DNA from: Methanomassiliicoccaceae archaeon DOK
GTDB taxonomy: Archaea > Thermoplasmatota > Thermoplasmata > Methanomassiliicoccales > Methanomethylophilaceae
Assembly (NCBI GenBank): GCA_009911715.1
Contig: CP047880.1
Location: 1,488,001 to 1,552,000 of the forward strand
Direction of reading: 5' to 3'
Length of the DNA stretch: 64,000 nucleotides
Shown: in pieces, positions 27,998-36,789 of the stretch
How the letters are laid out: each line of letters starts with the position of its first letter
How positions within the stretch are numbered: the stretch's first letter is position 1
Notes under the pieces: model-generated
The model's database searches: none
What the model saw: only the letters and a program-made list of their open reading frames with translations
Told to the model about the DNA's origin: nothing
Program-made: the position numbers and the translations under genes

Positions 27998-29046
27998 CGC
28001 TGGAGGACGTGCGCACGGAGATCCAGGACATCGACCTCCAGCTCCTGAGACTCATGAAGAGGAGGCTCGAGCTGGCGAAGCTCGTGGGAGAGGACAAGGC
28101 GTCGAGGAACGCCGCCGTGAGGAACATCCCGCAGGAGAACAAGGTCATCGACAGGTACCGCGGGTTCGCCCTGGAGAACGGGATGAACCCCGTCTACGCC
28201 GAACAGGTCTGCAGGGTCCTGATGCAGGAGTCCATAGAGATCCAGGCCGCGATGCCCAGGCCCTCCTCGAGGATCCGTCACATCGCGATCGTCGGAGGAT
28301 ACGGGAAGATGGGACGCTGGTTCGCCGACCTGCTCAAGGACGCAGGCCACCGCGTCGACATCATCGACCCGTCCTCGGGGAACGGGCTGGTCATCGAGGA
28401 CGCCAAATGGGCGGACTCGGTCATCGTGTCCGTGCCGATATCCCGCACCGGATCCGTGCTCAAGAAACTGGACGAGATCTGCAGACCGGAGACGCTCATC
28501 TTCGATGTGGCCTCGCTGAAGTCCCCGTTCATCGACGTACTGAAGGATATGGGGTCGAGACGCCGCGTATGCTCCGTGCACCCGATGTTCGGGCCTTCCG
28601 CGGAATCGATGTACGAGAGGAACCTGGTCGTCTGCGACTGCGGGTCGGAGGAGGCCACGGACGAGGCGATCGAGCTGCTGGGCAACCACGGCGCCGACGT
28701 CCGCAGGATGCCCGTGGAGGACCACGACATGTACATGTCATACGTCCTGGGGCTGAGCCACGCGGTCAACATCGCGTTCTTCACCGTCCTGGACAGGAGC
28801 GGCATAGACTTCCAGGACATGAAGTCGGTGGCGTCCACCACGTTCAACAAGCTGATGGACACCAACGAGTCCGTCGCCCTGGAGGACCCTTACCTGTACT
28901 ACGAGATCCAGCACCTGAACTCGAACAGGGAGCAGATGCTGAGGGAGTTCGACTCCGCCGTGCACGACGTCGTGGACGCAGCCCTCAGCGACGACCCGCG
29001 CGCGTTCAAGGAGCTCATGGACAGGGGAAGGGAGTACTTCACCTGA
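27994..29046 (+). CDS. tyrA: chorismate mutase / prephenate dehydrogenase
   Basis: A bifunctional 350-aa enzyme leading towards tyrosine. Residues 1-85 are an AroQ-type chorismate mutase (VRTEIQDIDLQLLRLMKRRLE; KASRNAAVRNIPQE). Residues 92-350 are the NAD(P)-dependent prephenate dehydrogenase (AIVGGYGKMGRWFADLL Rossmann motif, VHPMFGPSAESM). Last gene of the seven-gene aromatic operon; its stop overlaps the convergent FGGY kinase by 8 nt. Prephenate dehydratase is not in the window. Confidence 0.95.
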   Translation: MTLEDVRTEIQDIDLQLLRLMKRRLELAKLVGEDKASRNAAVRNIPQENKVIDRYRGFALENGMNPVYAEQVCRVLMQESIEIQAAMPRPSSRIRHIAIVGGYGKMGRWFADLLKDAGHRVDIIDPSSGNGLVIEDAKWADSVIVSVPISRTGSVLKKLDEICRPETLIFDVASLKSPFIDVLKDMGSRRRVCSVHPMFGPSAESMYERNLVVCDCGSEEATDEAIELLGNHGADVRRMPVEDHDMYMSYVLGLSHAVNIAFFTVLDRSGIDFQDMKSVASTTFNKLMDTNESVALEDPYLYYEIQHLNSNREQMLREFDSAVHDVVDAALSDDPRAFKELMDRGREYFT

Positions 29047-30580
29047 GACCGCCCATCGCCTTGAGCGTGCCGAAAACATCTTTCATCCCCTTCACCACGG
29101 ACATGCGCTCGGCGTAGAACCTGCGGTAGAGCCTTGTGTTCGCTTCGTCGGGGTGGAACGTGCGGTCCACCTCGGCGGATTTCTCGAGCACGGACAGCAG
29201 GTCCTTCTCGTCGCCGACCGCGAACGCACCCATGGCGCAGTCGGTCATGACGGCCCCTCCGCGGGTCCTCATCACGACGGCTTCGCTCCCTATCATGTCG
29301 GACTTCATCTGGTTCCACACATCGTCCGCGCTGCCGCCCTCCGTGATTGTGATCCTCGACAGATCCACCCCGGCCTCGCGGTACTCGTCAGTGACCCCCA
29401 TGTAGTCGTATCCGATGGCCTCGAGGACGGACCTCCAGAGAGCGGAGCGGTCGGTGTCCAGGGTCATGTTCAGGAAGGCGCCGCTGGCGTCCATCATGTC
29501 GCCGTAGCCTCCCGTGAGATAGGGGAGGAACGTCACCCCGCGTGAACCGGGCGGCACCTCCGCCGCTTCGCGGCTGAGCTCCTCGTAACCCACGTTCCCG
29601 CCGTAGACGCTGTCCTTGAACCATCTCAGGGACAGCCCGCCTGTGCGGATGAAGCCCCAGTAGAAGTACGAGTCGTCGAGCGACCCGCTGTTGAATATGA
29701 GTCCGGTCCCATGACTGCTGAGCTTCGGGACGATGCCGTCCGTGGACACGCAGAACATAGCGCATGTCCCCGCGACGTCCACCGCCATCCCGGGCCTGAA
29801 GACCCCGCATCCGAGCATGGACTGCATGGTGTCCCCGGCCCCTCCGCACACCGGAGTGCCTGCCCTCAGACCCGTGGCCTCCGCGATCTCGGAGGGGATA
29901 TGCCCTATGACGTCCCACGGCTTGACGATCCTGGGCATGTAGCCCGGGTCGATGCCGAGGATCCCCAGCTGCTCCTCCGACCATTTCTTCTCGAGGACGT
30001 TGTAACCGAGTCCCCAGCCGGACATGGTGCCCTGGTCGATGAACGCGTCTGACGCCTTGAGTCCGGCGAGATGCATGAGGATGTAGGGCGCGTTGTGCAC
30101 GAACCTGCATCCGCGCTCCCGGAAATCTTCGGAGTTTTTGAGGAACCATCTGGCGAACATCGCCGGGAACATGCAGCTGGCATCGGCGTTGCCCGTCTCC
30201 TGGCCCCATATGTCGAGACCCATGGCGTTTACGGAGTCGGCGTCGTCCTGGGTCCTGGAATCCAGATAGTTGATGAACGGCGTCACGGAATCGCCGTTCT
30301 CGTCCACGCCGGTTATCCCGCAGATGATCCCGTCGCCCATGACGGAGCGGATCGCCAGGGGATCCAGGCCCTTGGAGAGCATCTCCTCGGTACATTCGCG
30401 GATCCCCTGGATGGTCAGACGGAGGTACTCGTCCGGATCCATCTCGACACAGCGTGGCTCGGGATAGCGTATCGTGGTCGGGTGCGAGACCTGTGCGACG
30501 CATTCCCCGTCGCCGTCATAGACGGCGACCTTGACGCTCTGTGTGCCGGCATCGAATCCGAGATAGTATCTGTCCGACAT
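29039..30580 (-). CDS. FGGY-family carbohydrate kinase (xylulokinase-like)
   Basis: A 513-aa sugar kinase of the FGGY family. The N-terminal ATPase motif is YLGFDAGTQSVKVAVYD, the second phosphate loop AGDTMQSMLGCG lies near residue 250, and the adenosine-region ITEGGSADDVWNQM segment is near residue 410. The length and substrate region resemble xylulose kinases, but the sugar cannot be assigned from sequence. It stands alone, with no sugar transporter or isomerase beside it, and converges on tyrA. Confidence 0.88.
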   Translation of the reverse strand: MSDRYYLGFDAGTQSVKVAVYDGDGECVAQVSHPTTIRYPEPRCVEMDPDEYLRLTIQGIRECTEEMLSKGLDPLAIRSVMGDGIICGITGVDENGDSVTPFINYLDSRTQDDADSVNAMGLDIWGQETGNADASCMFPAMFARWFLKNSEDFRERGCRFVHNAPYILMHLAGLKASDAFIDQGTMSGWGLGYNVLEKKWSEEQLGILGIDPGYMPRIVKPWDVIGHIPSEIAEATGLRAGTPVCGGAGDTMQSMLGCGVFRPGMAVDVAGTCAMFCVSTDGIVPKLSSHGTGLIFNSGSLDDSYFYWGFIRTGGLSLRWFKDSVYGGNVGYEELSREAAEVPPGSRGVTFLPYLTGGYGDMMDASGAFLNMTLDTDRSALWRSVLEAIGYDYMGVTDEYREAGVDLSRITITEGGSADDVWNQMKSDMIGSEAVVMRTRGGAVMTDCAMGAFAVGDEKDLLSVLEKSAEVDRTFHPDEANTRLYRRFYAERMSVVKGMKDVFGTLKAMGGLR

Positions 30581-30661
30581 GTGATCGGTCGGTCTACGGC
30601 CGTCTGAATAAATACGATTTAGGTAGCTATATAGAAAATTGGTAAGTGGTTTGTATAGCGT

Positions 30662-32143
30662 TCAGAGATACCTGCGGTAGTCGTACCTGCCGTCGGCGAT
30701 CCTGGCGTTGACCTCGTCGGCGACCCTCTCCAGGTCGTCCGGCTCGAACAGACCGGAGGTGATCTCCTTGAACCCGACGGATGACATCATGTTCACCGTG
30801 CACTGGGCGAGACCGAAGGGCCTCTGAAGCGGTCCGGAGGTCACACGGGTGAACTGCACCTTGTCGTAGTTGATGAACTCGGTGCATATGTCGTAGCCTC
30901 CGTAGACGAACATGAACGAGTCCTTCCCGGTGTCGAACGTGCGGTGCCTCTGCGCCATGCCTGAGCGGCCGAAGATCAGTATCGGGACGACCACTGCGGC
31001 GAAGAGCTCCGTCGCCCTGACTGCAAGTGTCAGCGTCTCGCTCTCCCCGACGAGGTAGGTCTCGGCGGTGAAGAACAGGGCCAGACAGACGCCCACGATG
31101 AACACCGTGGCGATGGCGTCGGTGATGAGCATGGGAACCAGGGCCCTTCTGGGCTGACGCTCCGGCGCGGACTCGAACACCAGCTCGGGGAGGAGCCTGT
31201 TCAGGACGTCCTCCACGTCCTTCCTGCCCTTGAGGGGACAGAGCACGGGGGCGTTGTTGTTGTCCTCATCGGCCATCCCGACGACCTCGGCCTCGAGCAT
31301 GGCCTTGTGGAACAGCCTGGCGAGCAGGGGCTCCCTTATCCTGACTGAGTTGATCTTGTTGACCTTGAACGAGCGGCGCTGGGATGTTATGAGTCCGCTC
31401 TCGACGGTCACGGTGTCTCCGACCCTGTAGATCCTGTAGTTGTAGTACTTGAGGATGACAGAGATGAATGGCAGAACCTCTCCTATCCCGAACAGGACGA
31501 TGGCTGTAAGGAATCCGCCGCTGCTCTCTGCGAACAGCATCACGACGGCGTAGAACAGCATCAGCAGACCGAACAGGGCCTGCCAGGTGGGCTGCCCCAG
31601 TATCGCATGTAGGACGATGTCCGCGTTTGACACGCGGACCAGCGTCTGGCATTCGACGAGCTCCTGCTCGACGGTGACCTGCTTCTCGAAGATCATGGAG
31701 TTCAGCTGGTCCCTGAGACGGTCGGCCATCTGCTTCTTGAGGACCAGGGTCGCCTCGGCGGAGGCGGCGTTCATGCTGGAGTTCACGTTGAAGATCAGGG
31801 TGGAGGTCCCGAAGATCCTGTTGACCAGATCCCTCTTGACCCCGACGGATGCGAGCCTCGTGTACTGGATGTGCTTGTCCATCTTGTAGATGGCATCCCT
31901 CGTCACATGGATCTCGCTGTCCTCGAACACGTAGAACGTCCTCTTCCAGAAGAAGTAGGCCCAGCCCAGCGTGGCCAGCATGACGAGCGCCACTATGATG
32001 ATGGTCTCGAACTTGTTGTCCCAGGCGTACTCCCTGAGACTGAGGAAGACCAGGACGATCATCACGATGGCAGCGGTGAGCAGGTAGCTCACGATGACCG
32101 ACGGGTGATTGCGGAACACGCGCTTGCTCTCATCCTGCTGCAA
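30662..32143 (-). CDS. PH-domain (DUF304/YdbT-like) membrane protein
   Basis: A 493-aa integral membrane protein with bacterial-PH (bPH2, DUF304) domains between pairs of transmembrane helices, similar in layout to B. subtilis YdbT. Helices are near residues 18-34, 45-64, 195-210, 214-232, 345-365 and 382-398. PH segments include FYVFEDSEIHVTRDAIYKMDKHIQYTR-like, RIYRVGDTVTVESGLI and CTEFINYDKVQFTR. The start is TTG 32143, one base after the stop of the smaller PH gene, so translation is probably coupled. In bacteria ydbS-ydbT pairs have been linked to membrane stress or exported-toxin resistance; the role here is unknown. Confidence 0.8.
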   Translation of the reverse strand: MQQDESKRVFRNHPSVIVSYLLTAAIVMIVLVFLSLREYAWDNKFETIIIVALVMLATLGWAYFFWKRTFYVFEDSEIHVTRDAIYKMDKHIQYTRLASVGVKRDLVNRIFGTSTLIFNVNSSMNAASAEATLVLKKQMADRLRDQLNSMIFEKQVTVEQELVECQTLVRVSNADIVLHAILGQPTWQALFGLLMLFYAVVMLFAESSGGFLTAIVLFGIGEVLPFISVILKYYNYRIYRVGDTVTVESGLITSQRRSFKVNKINSVRIREPLLARLFHKAMLEAEVVGMADEDNNNAPVLCPLKGRKDVEDVLNRLLPELVFESAPERQPRRALVPMLITDAIATVFIVGVCLALFFTAETYLVGESETLTLAVRATELFAAVVVPILIFGRSGMAQRHRTFDTGKDSFMFVYGGYDICTEFINYDKVQFTRVTSGPLQRPFGLAQCTVNMMSSVGFKEITSGLFEPDDLERVADEVNARIADGRYDYRRYL

Positions 32144-32144
32144 C

Positions 32145-32675
32145 TCAGTCCCTCTCCTTCAGGAGCTTGATGACCTTCTCGTTAAGCTTGGACGCGATAG
32201 CCTCCGCGACATCGGATTTAAGGTACTCGATGGTCACGACGCCTCCGGCGGTCGTGATGTTGACGTTGGCGAGACCGTACATGCGGTTGATGGGGCCCTC
32301 CGAGACGTCCACCTGATGGACCCTCTCGATGGGGACCATGTCGTGCGTGATGTAGATAATCCCCCTGCGGACCTCGATCTTGTCGTCGTCCATCCTGTAC
32401 CTGTAGCGCATGTACGTGATCTGCGGCTCCACGAGCCCGTAGACCCCGATGACGACGAGCAGGACGTACATGCAGATGCATGCGGTGTCGTAGTAGTCCC
32501 CGATCTAGGCATCCCCGTATCTGACGACCAGCAGGATTATGGCGGCGGCGATGACGAAGAATATGACGTTGCCGAGATACATCGACTTCTTGCTCTCGGG
32601 TTCGAGACATCTGTAACCGTCAACGGTAAGGCCGTTCTCGTCGACCTTGAAGCGGTTAACCTTCCCATCCTTCAT
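32145..32675 (-). CDS. PH-domain (YdbS-like) membrane protein with in-frame TAG (candidate pyrrolysine codon)
   Basis: Read as one gene, this encodes 176 aa with a single TAG at codon 57 (32505-32507). Before it: a cytosolic N-terminus with LEPESKK, then TM1 (about residues 33-51). After it, in the same frame: 11 codons leading straight into TM2 (MYVLLVVIGVYGLV), then a bPH2 domain (RMDDDKIEVRRGIIYITHDMVPIERV, VTIEYLKSDVAEAIASKL). Neither half alone makes a YdbS-like protein; together they do. Start ATG 32675 with GGGGA upstream. It leads the large PH gene at 32143. UAG read-through as pyrrolysine, recent pseudogenisation or a sequence error are the options. Confidence 0.65.
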
Positions 32676-32700
32676 AAATTCCCCATCGGAGGATCGATAT

Positions 32701-32717
32701 TTAACGATAATCGTTAA
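32701..32717 (-). promoter_or_regulatory. palindrome in PH-gene promoter
   Basis: The perfect inverted repeat TTAACGAT-A-ATCGTTAA starts 26 nt upstream of the ATG at 32675, overlapping a TATA-like ATATTTAA. It is a candidate operator controlling the PH-domain pair. Confidence 0.5.
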
Positions 32718-32723
32718 ATCAAA

Positions 32724-32758
32724 CGTTCGGAAGGAACCTCCCGATCGTCTTCCGAACG
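32724..32758. repeat. 10-bp inverted repeat upstream of PH genes
   Basis: The arms CGTTCGGAAG (32724-32733) and CTTCCGAACG (32749-32758) are perfectly complementary across a 15-nt spacer. A further hairpin (CCGGAGG, 32793-32799, with CCTCCGG, 32803-32809) follows. No gene is seen in 32676-32906; the stretch holds these repeats and the ilvD terminator. Confidence 0.55.
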
Positions 32759-32882
32759 CCCTTCGGCACTTGTCATCACATTTCACAGGCTGCCGGAGGA
32801 CTCCTCCGGAAACCGCGGCGGAAAGCCGTCGACCGAGAAAACCGGACATCGGAGGATTCCACACCGATGATTGGGAAAGATG

Positions 32883-32900
32883 TCCGGGGAGGGCCCCGGA
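32883..32900 (-). terminator. ilvD terminator hairpin
   Basis: A perfect 7-bp stem TCCGGGG / CCCCGGA with a 4-nt loop lies 6 nt after the ilvD stop. Confidence 0.55.
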
Positions 32901-32906
32901 TGTGTT

Positions 32907-34559
32907 TCAGTCGCGGTTAAGGTACGCGCCGGTCGCTCCGGAGGAGACCAGCTTCCTGTACTTCTTCTGGACGCCGGTGACCGGCCTCTCGACGGGCTTG
33001 AAGTCCTTGAGGCGGGCGGCGATCTCCTCGTCGGAGAGCCTGACGTTCAGCGACCTTGCGGGGATGTCGATGTCGATGATGTCCCCGTCCCTGATGGCTG
33101 CGATGGGGCCGCCGGTGTAGGCCTCGGGCGAGACGTGTCCGATGGCCCCTCCGCGGGAGGCGCCTGAGAACCTGCCGTCGGTGATCAGCGCGACGGACTC
33201 CCCGAGCCCCCTTCCCACGATGAGACTGGTGGGAGAGAGCATCTCGGGCATCCCGGGGGCCCCCTTCGGACCCTCGTTCCTGATGACAACGACATCGCCG
33301 GCGACGATCTTCCCCGATGTTATGGCCTCGGCGGCGTCCTTCTCCCCGTCGAAAACCTTGGCGGTGCCGGTGAACTGCATCATCTTGGGACTGACCGCGG
33401 CCTGCTTGATGACGGAACCCTCGGGAGCGATGTTGCCCTTAAGGACGGCGATCCCTCCCTGCTGATGGAAGGGCCTGTCGAGTGGCCTGAGGACCTCCTC
33501 GTCGTTGACCTTGGCCGCGTCGGCGATCTGGTACACCGTGGTGCCGTTCCCGGTGGGGGTGTCGGCGAGACTGTCCCTGAGGACCTTCAGGATCGCGGGC
33601 ACACCCCCGGCCCTGTCCAGGTCCTTGATGGCGTAGGGGCCGGCGGGCCTGAGGCTGGTAATGTGGGGCGTGTCCCTGGAGATCTCGTCGAAGTCGTCCA
33701 GTGTGACGGGGCATCCGAACTCCTGGGAGATGGCCGGGAGATGCAGGGCCGTGTTGGTCGAGCCGCCGATGGCCATGTCAACGCGGATGGCGTTGCGGAA
33801 CGAGTCCCTCGAGACGATGTCCCTGGGCTTGATGTCCTTCCTCACCAGCTCCACGATCCTTCTGCCGGTCTCCCTGGCGATCTGCAGCTTCCTGTTGTCG
33901 TCTGCGAGGGATGTCCCGCACCCGGTCAGGCTCATCCCGATGGTCTCGGTCAGGCATGCCATGGTGTTCGCCGTGAACAGACCGGAGCAGCTCCCCCTGC
34001 CGGGACATGCGGTGCACTCGACCATGCGGAGCTCGTCCTCGCCTATGGTGCCGGCGCTGTAGGCTCCGACGGCCTCGAAGACGGACTGGAGGTCCATGTT
34101 CCCGTCCTTGCCGACGCCGGGCTCCATGGCTCCGCCCGTCACGATCAGAGCGGGGACGTTCATGCGTCCGGCGGCCATCAGCATTCCGGGAGTGACCTTG
34201 TCGCAGTTGGAGACGCCGACCCATCCGTCAAGCGCGTGGCCTTCGACCATGACCTCGCAGCAGTCGGATATGACCTCTCTGGAGATGAGGGAGTACCTCA
34301 TCCCCTTGTGGCCCATGGCGATGCCGTCGCAGACCGCCGGGACCCCGAAGACGAACGGCTTCCCGCCTGCCTCGATGATGCCCTCCTTGACGGCCTCCAC
34401 AATCTCGTTGAGATGGATGTGCCCGGGGACGATGTCGTTCCAGGAGTTGGCAATGCCGATGAACGGCTTCTCGAAATCCTCGTCGTCCAGACCGTCAGCG
34501 CGGAGCAGGCTCCTTGCCGGTGCCTTGTCCAGACCCTTCTTAACAGCATCACTTCTCAT
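32907..34559 (-). CDS. ilvD: dihydroxy-acid dehydratase
   Basis: Fe-S dehydratase of valine, leucine and isoleucine synthesis (550 aa). Cluster cysteines are in GVSNCDKVTPGMLM and ACPGRGSCSGLFTANTM, with a GRMNVPALIVTGG segment between. The C-terminal half carries GRFSGASRGGAIGHVSPEA. I start at ATG 34559 (MRSDAVKKGL); the in-frame upstream starts add a non-conserved 11-residue leader. It stands alone; no other ilv/leu genes are in the window. Confidence 0.95.
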   Translation of the reverse strand: MRSDAVKKGLDKAPARSLLRADGLDDEDFEKPFIGIANSWNDIVPGHIHLNEIVEAVKEGIIEAGGKPFVFGVPAVCDGIAMGHKGMRYSLISREVISDCCEVMVEGHALDGWVGVSNCDKVTPGMLMAAGRMNVPALIVTGGAMEPGVGKDGNMDLQSVFEAVGAYSAGTIGEDELRMVECTACPGRGSCSGLFTANTMACLTETIGMSLTGCGTSLADDNRKLQIARETGRRIVELVRKDIKPRDIVSRDSFRNAIRVDMAIGGSTNTALHLPAISQEFGCPVTLDDFDEISRDTPHITSLRPAGPYAIKDLDRAGGVPAILKVLRDSLADTPTGNGTTVYQIADAAKVNDEEVLRPLDRPFHQQGGIAVLKGNIAPEGSVIKQAAVSPKMMQFTGTAKVFDGEKDAAEAITSGKIVAGDVVVIRNEGPKGAPGMPEMLSPTSLIVGRGLGESVALITDGRFSGASRGGAIGHVSPEAYTGGPIAAIRDGDIIDIDIPARSLNVRLSDEEIAARLKDFKPVERPVTGVQKKYRKLVSSGATGAYLNRD

Positions 34560-34725
34560 GATGATCACATCGGTTGAATGGTTTGGCATCATGGGGACGT
34601 ATGTTAAGTTTGCGCATATACGCAGCGTTACTGTCGACCGTACGATGCGGTGCGGCTCCGTAAGGTAGACGGATGTCTAGAACCTGAAAGGTTTTGGCGA
34701 GAGGCTGGAGCCCCTCAAATGGGTT

Positions 34726-34974
34726 TCAGATGACCGTCGAGGAGCCTTCCAGATACACCGTGTAGAGATCCTCGCCGACGATGGTCTCCGTCACGAGGTT
34801 CTGGGTGCGGTACCCGTCGGAGTCCTCGTAGATGTCGACGTAGATGCGGTAGTCTCCCACCTGCATCTCTCTCCTGTCCTCGGAACCGTCGTCCATTTAG
34901 AGGTACGAGAACAGCAGACAGACGACGATGACGACCGCCGCCACGCCCATGAGCTTGACGTTGTTACTGTTCAT
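34726..34974 (-). other. small membrane-anchored ORF split by an in-frame TAA
   Basis: ATG 34974 opens a 25-codon stretch (MNSNNVKLMGVAAVVIVVC, then LLFSYL) that is a single transmembrane helix and ends at TAA (34897-34899). The next codon, in the same frame, is ATG, opening a 56-aa acidic segment (MDDGSEDRREMQVGDYRIYV, with a GEDLYTVYLEG end) that stops at TGA 34726-34728. It is either one 82-residue tail protein broken by a stop mutation or two overlapping mini-genes. No known family. The rest of 34560-35091 shows only promoter-like AT stretches and the rps10 terminator. Confidence 0.4.
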
Positions 34975-35058
34975 GGGAACGAATCAAAGTGACGGTTCAA
35001 AAAGACGACAGGCGGAACGGGTGCGGAATCTGTTCCGAAAAAATAGATAATGGTAAGG

Positions 35059-35076
35059 GACGGGGTTTCCCCCGTC
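35059..35076 (-). terminator. terminator of the S12-S7-EF2-EF1A-S10 cluster
   Basis: A perfect 7-bp stem GACGGGG / CCCCGTC with a 4-nt loop, 16 nt past the rps10 stop. On the minus strand it is followed within 25 nt by a T6 run. Confidence 0.7.
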
Positions 35077-35091
35077 TTGATTGTAGAGGTT

Positions 35092-35406
35092 TCAGACGCT
35101 GCGGAGAACGATCTCGATGTTGACGCCATCGGGAACCTGGATCCTCATGAGCTGCCTGAGGGCGCGCTCGTCAGCGTCCAGGTCGATGAGCCTCTTGTGG
35201 ATACGCTTCTCCCAGTGGTCCCACGTCTCGCTTCCCTCTCCGTCAGGACTCTTCCTGCAGGGAACCCTGAGCTTCTTCGTGGGAAGGGGCACGGGGCCGC
35301 GGATGTCCACTCCGGTCCTCTGCGAGATACCCTTGATCTGGGCGCAGACGCTGTCGACCTTTGCGGAATCCTCGCCGCTGAGAGAGATTCTTGCGCGCTG
35401 TGACAT
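35092..35406 (-). CDS. rps10: 30S ribosomal protein S10 (uS10)
   Basis: uS10 of the small-subunit head (104 aa). Family motifs are [40 protein letters not shown] and [19 protein letters not shown]. It lies 39 nt after the EF-1A gene, the standard archaeal order, and closes the cluster before a strong terminator. Confidence 0.97.
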   Translation of the reverse strand: MSQRARISLSGEDSAKVDSVCAQIKGISQRTGVDIRGPVPLPTKKLRVPCRKSPDGEGSETWDHWEKRIHKRLIDLDADERALRQLMRIQVPDGVNIEIVLRSV

Positions 35407-35445
35407 CTTTTATCCCTTAGAGATAAAGTGAAGGGGAGAGGGCCT

Positions 35446-36717
35446 TCAGGCCTTCTCGACTTCGATGCACATTCCAGCAGCGACGGTCTGTCCCATGTCA
35501 CGGATGGCGAACCTTCCGAGAGGCGGGAACTCTTTGGCGGTCTCGATGACCATGGGCTTGGTGGGCTCCAGCTTCACGACGGCGATGTCACCGGTCTTGA
35601 GGAAGTCGGGGTGGTCGGCCTTGACCTGTCCGGACTTGGGGTCGATGGTCTTGACGAGCTCGACGAACCTGCAGGCGGTCTGGGTGGTGTGGCAGTGGAA
35701 CACGGGGGTGTATCCGACTGTGATGACCGAGGGGTGGTTCAGCACGACGATCTGAGCGGTGAAGGTCTTGGCGACGGACGGAGGGTTCTCGATGGGTCCG
35801 GCGACATCTCCCCTCTTGACGTCGTTCTTGGCGACTCCACGGACGTTGAATCCGACGTTGTCACCGGGAAGAGCCTGGGGCAGCTGCTCGTGGTGCATCT
35901 CGATGGACTTGACCTCTCCCTGAACGTGGGAAGGCTCGAACATGACCTTCATGTTGGGCTTGAGGATTCCGGTCTCGACACGTCCGACGGGAACGGTTCC
36001 GATTCCAGTGATGGTGTAGACATCCTGGATGGGCAGCCTGAGGGGCTTCTCGGTGTGCTTCTCGGGGACCTTGAGGTTGTCGAGGGCCTGGATGAGGGTG
36101 GGTCCCTTGTACCAGGGCATCTCAGCGGAGGCGACCTTGATGTTGTCTCCGTTGTAGGCGGACACGGGGATGAAGGGGACCTCGTCGGTCTTGACTCCGA
36201 CCATCTTCATCAGCTTGGTCATGGCCTCTTTGGCCTCGTTGTACTTGGCCTGGTCGTACTTGACGGCGTCCATCTTGTTGATGGCGACGATGATCTGCTT
36301 GACACCGAGGGTGGTGGCGAGGAAGACGTGCTCCTTGGTCTGAGCCTGGGGTCCCTCGATAGCGGAGCAGGTGATGATAGCGGCATCGGCCTGGGAGGTT
36401 CCGGTGATCATGTTCTTGACGAAGTCACGGTGTCCGGGGGCGTCGATGACGGTGAAGTAGTACTTGTCGGTGTAGAACTTCTTGTGGGCGACATCGATGG
36501 TAACTCCCCTCTCCCTCTCCTCTTTGAGTCCGTCCATGACCCAAGCGAAGTAGAAGGATCCCTTTCCTTTCTCCTCTGCCTCTTTCTTGTATTTCTCGAC
36601 GATGTGGGGGTCGATCGCGCCGGTCTCCAGGAGGATCCTTCCGGTGAGGGTGGACTTTCCGTGGTCGACGTGGCCGATGATGACCAGATTCATGTGCTCT
36701 TTCTCTGCCATTTTCAT
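35446..36717 (-). CDS. tuf: translation elongation factor 1-alpha (EF-1A)
   Basis: GTPase that delivers aminoacyl-tRNA to the ribosome (423 aa). G motifs: GHVDHGKST (G1), [12 protein letters not shown] (G3) and NKMD (G4), followed by the two beta-barrel domains. Length is typical for archaea. It has its own TATA box in the 72-bp gap behind EF-2, so it can be transcribed separately from fusA. Confidence 0.98.
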   Translation of the reverse strand: MKMAEKEHMNLVIIGHVDHGKSTLTGRILLETGAIDPHIVEKYKKEAEEKGKGSFYFAWVMDGLKEERERGVTIDVAHKKFYTDKYYFTVIDAPGHRDFVKNMITGTSQADAAIITCSAIEGPQAQTKEHVFLATTLGVKQIIVAINKMDAVKYDQAKYNEAKEAMTKLMKMVGVKTDEVPFIPVSAYNGDNIKVASAEMPWYKGPTLIQALDNLKVPEKHTEKPLRLPIQDVYTITGIGTVPVGRVETGILKPNMKVMFEPSHVQGEVKSIEMHHEQLPQALPGDNVGFNVRGVAKNDVKRGDVAGPIENPPSVAKTFTAQIVVLNHPSVITVGYTPVFHCHTTQTACRFVELVKTIDPKSGQVKADHPDFLKTGDIAVVKLEPTKPMVIETAKEFPPLGRFAIRDMGQTVAAGMCIEVEKA

Positions 36718-36759
36718 TCCTCCGATATGGAACGCTATTGTGAGCGATAAGGGGTTTGG

Positions 36760-36767
36760 TATATAAG
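36760..36767 (-). promoter_or_regulatory. EF-1A TATA box
   Basis: Minus-strand CTTATATA, about 43 nt upstream of the EF-1A ATG, between the EF-2 stop and the EF-1A start. It predicts a leader of about 20 nt. Confidence 0.65.
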
Positions 36768-36789
36768 GTTTACAGACTGCGGCTCAGCC

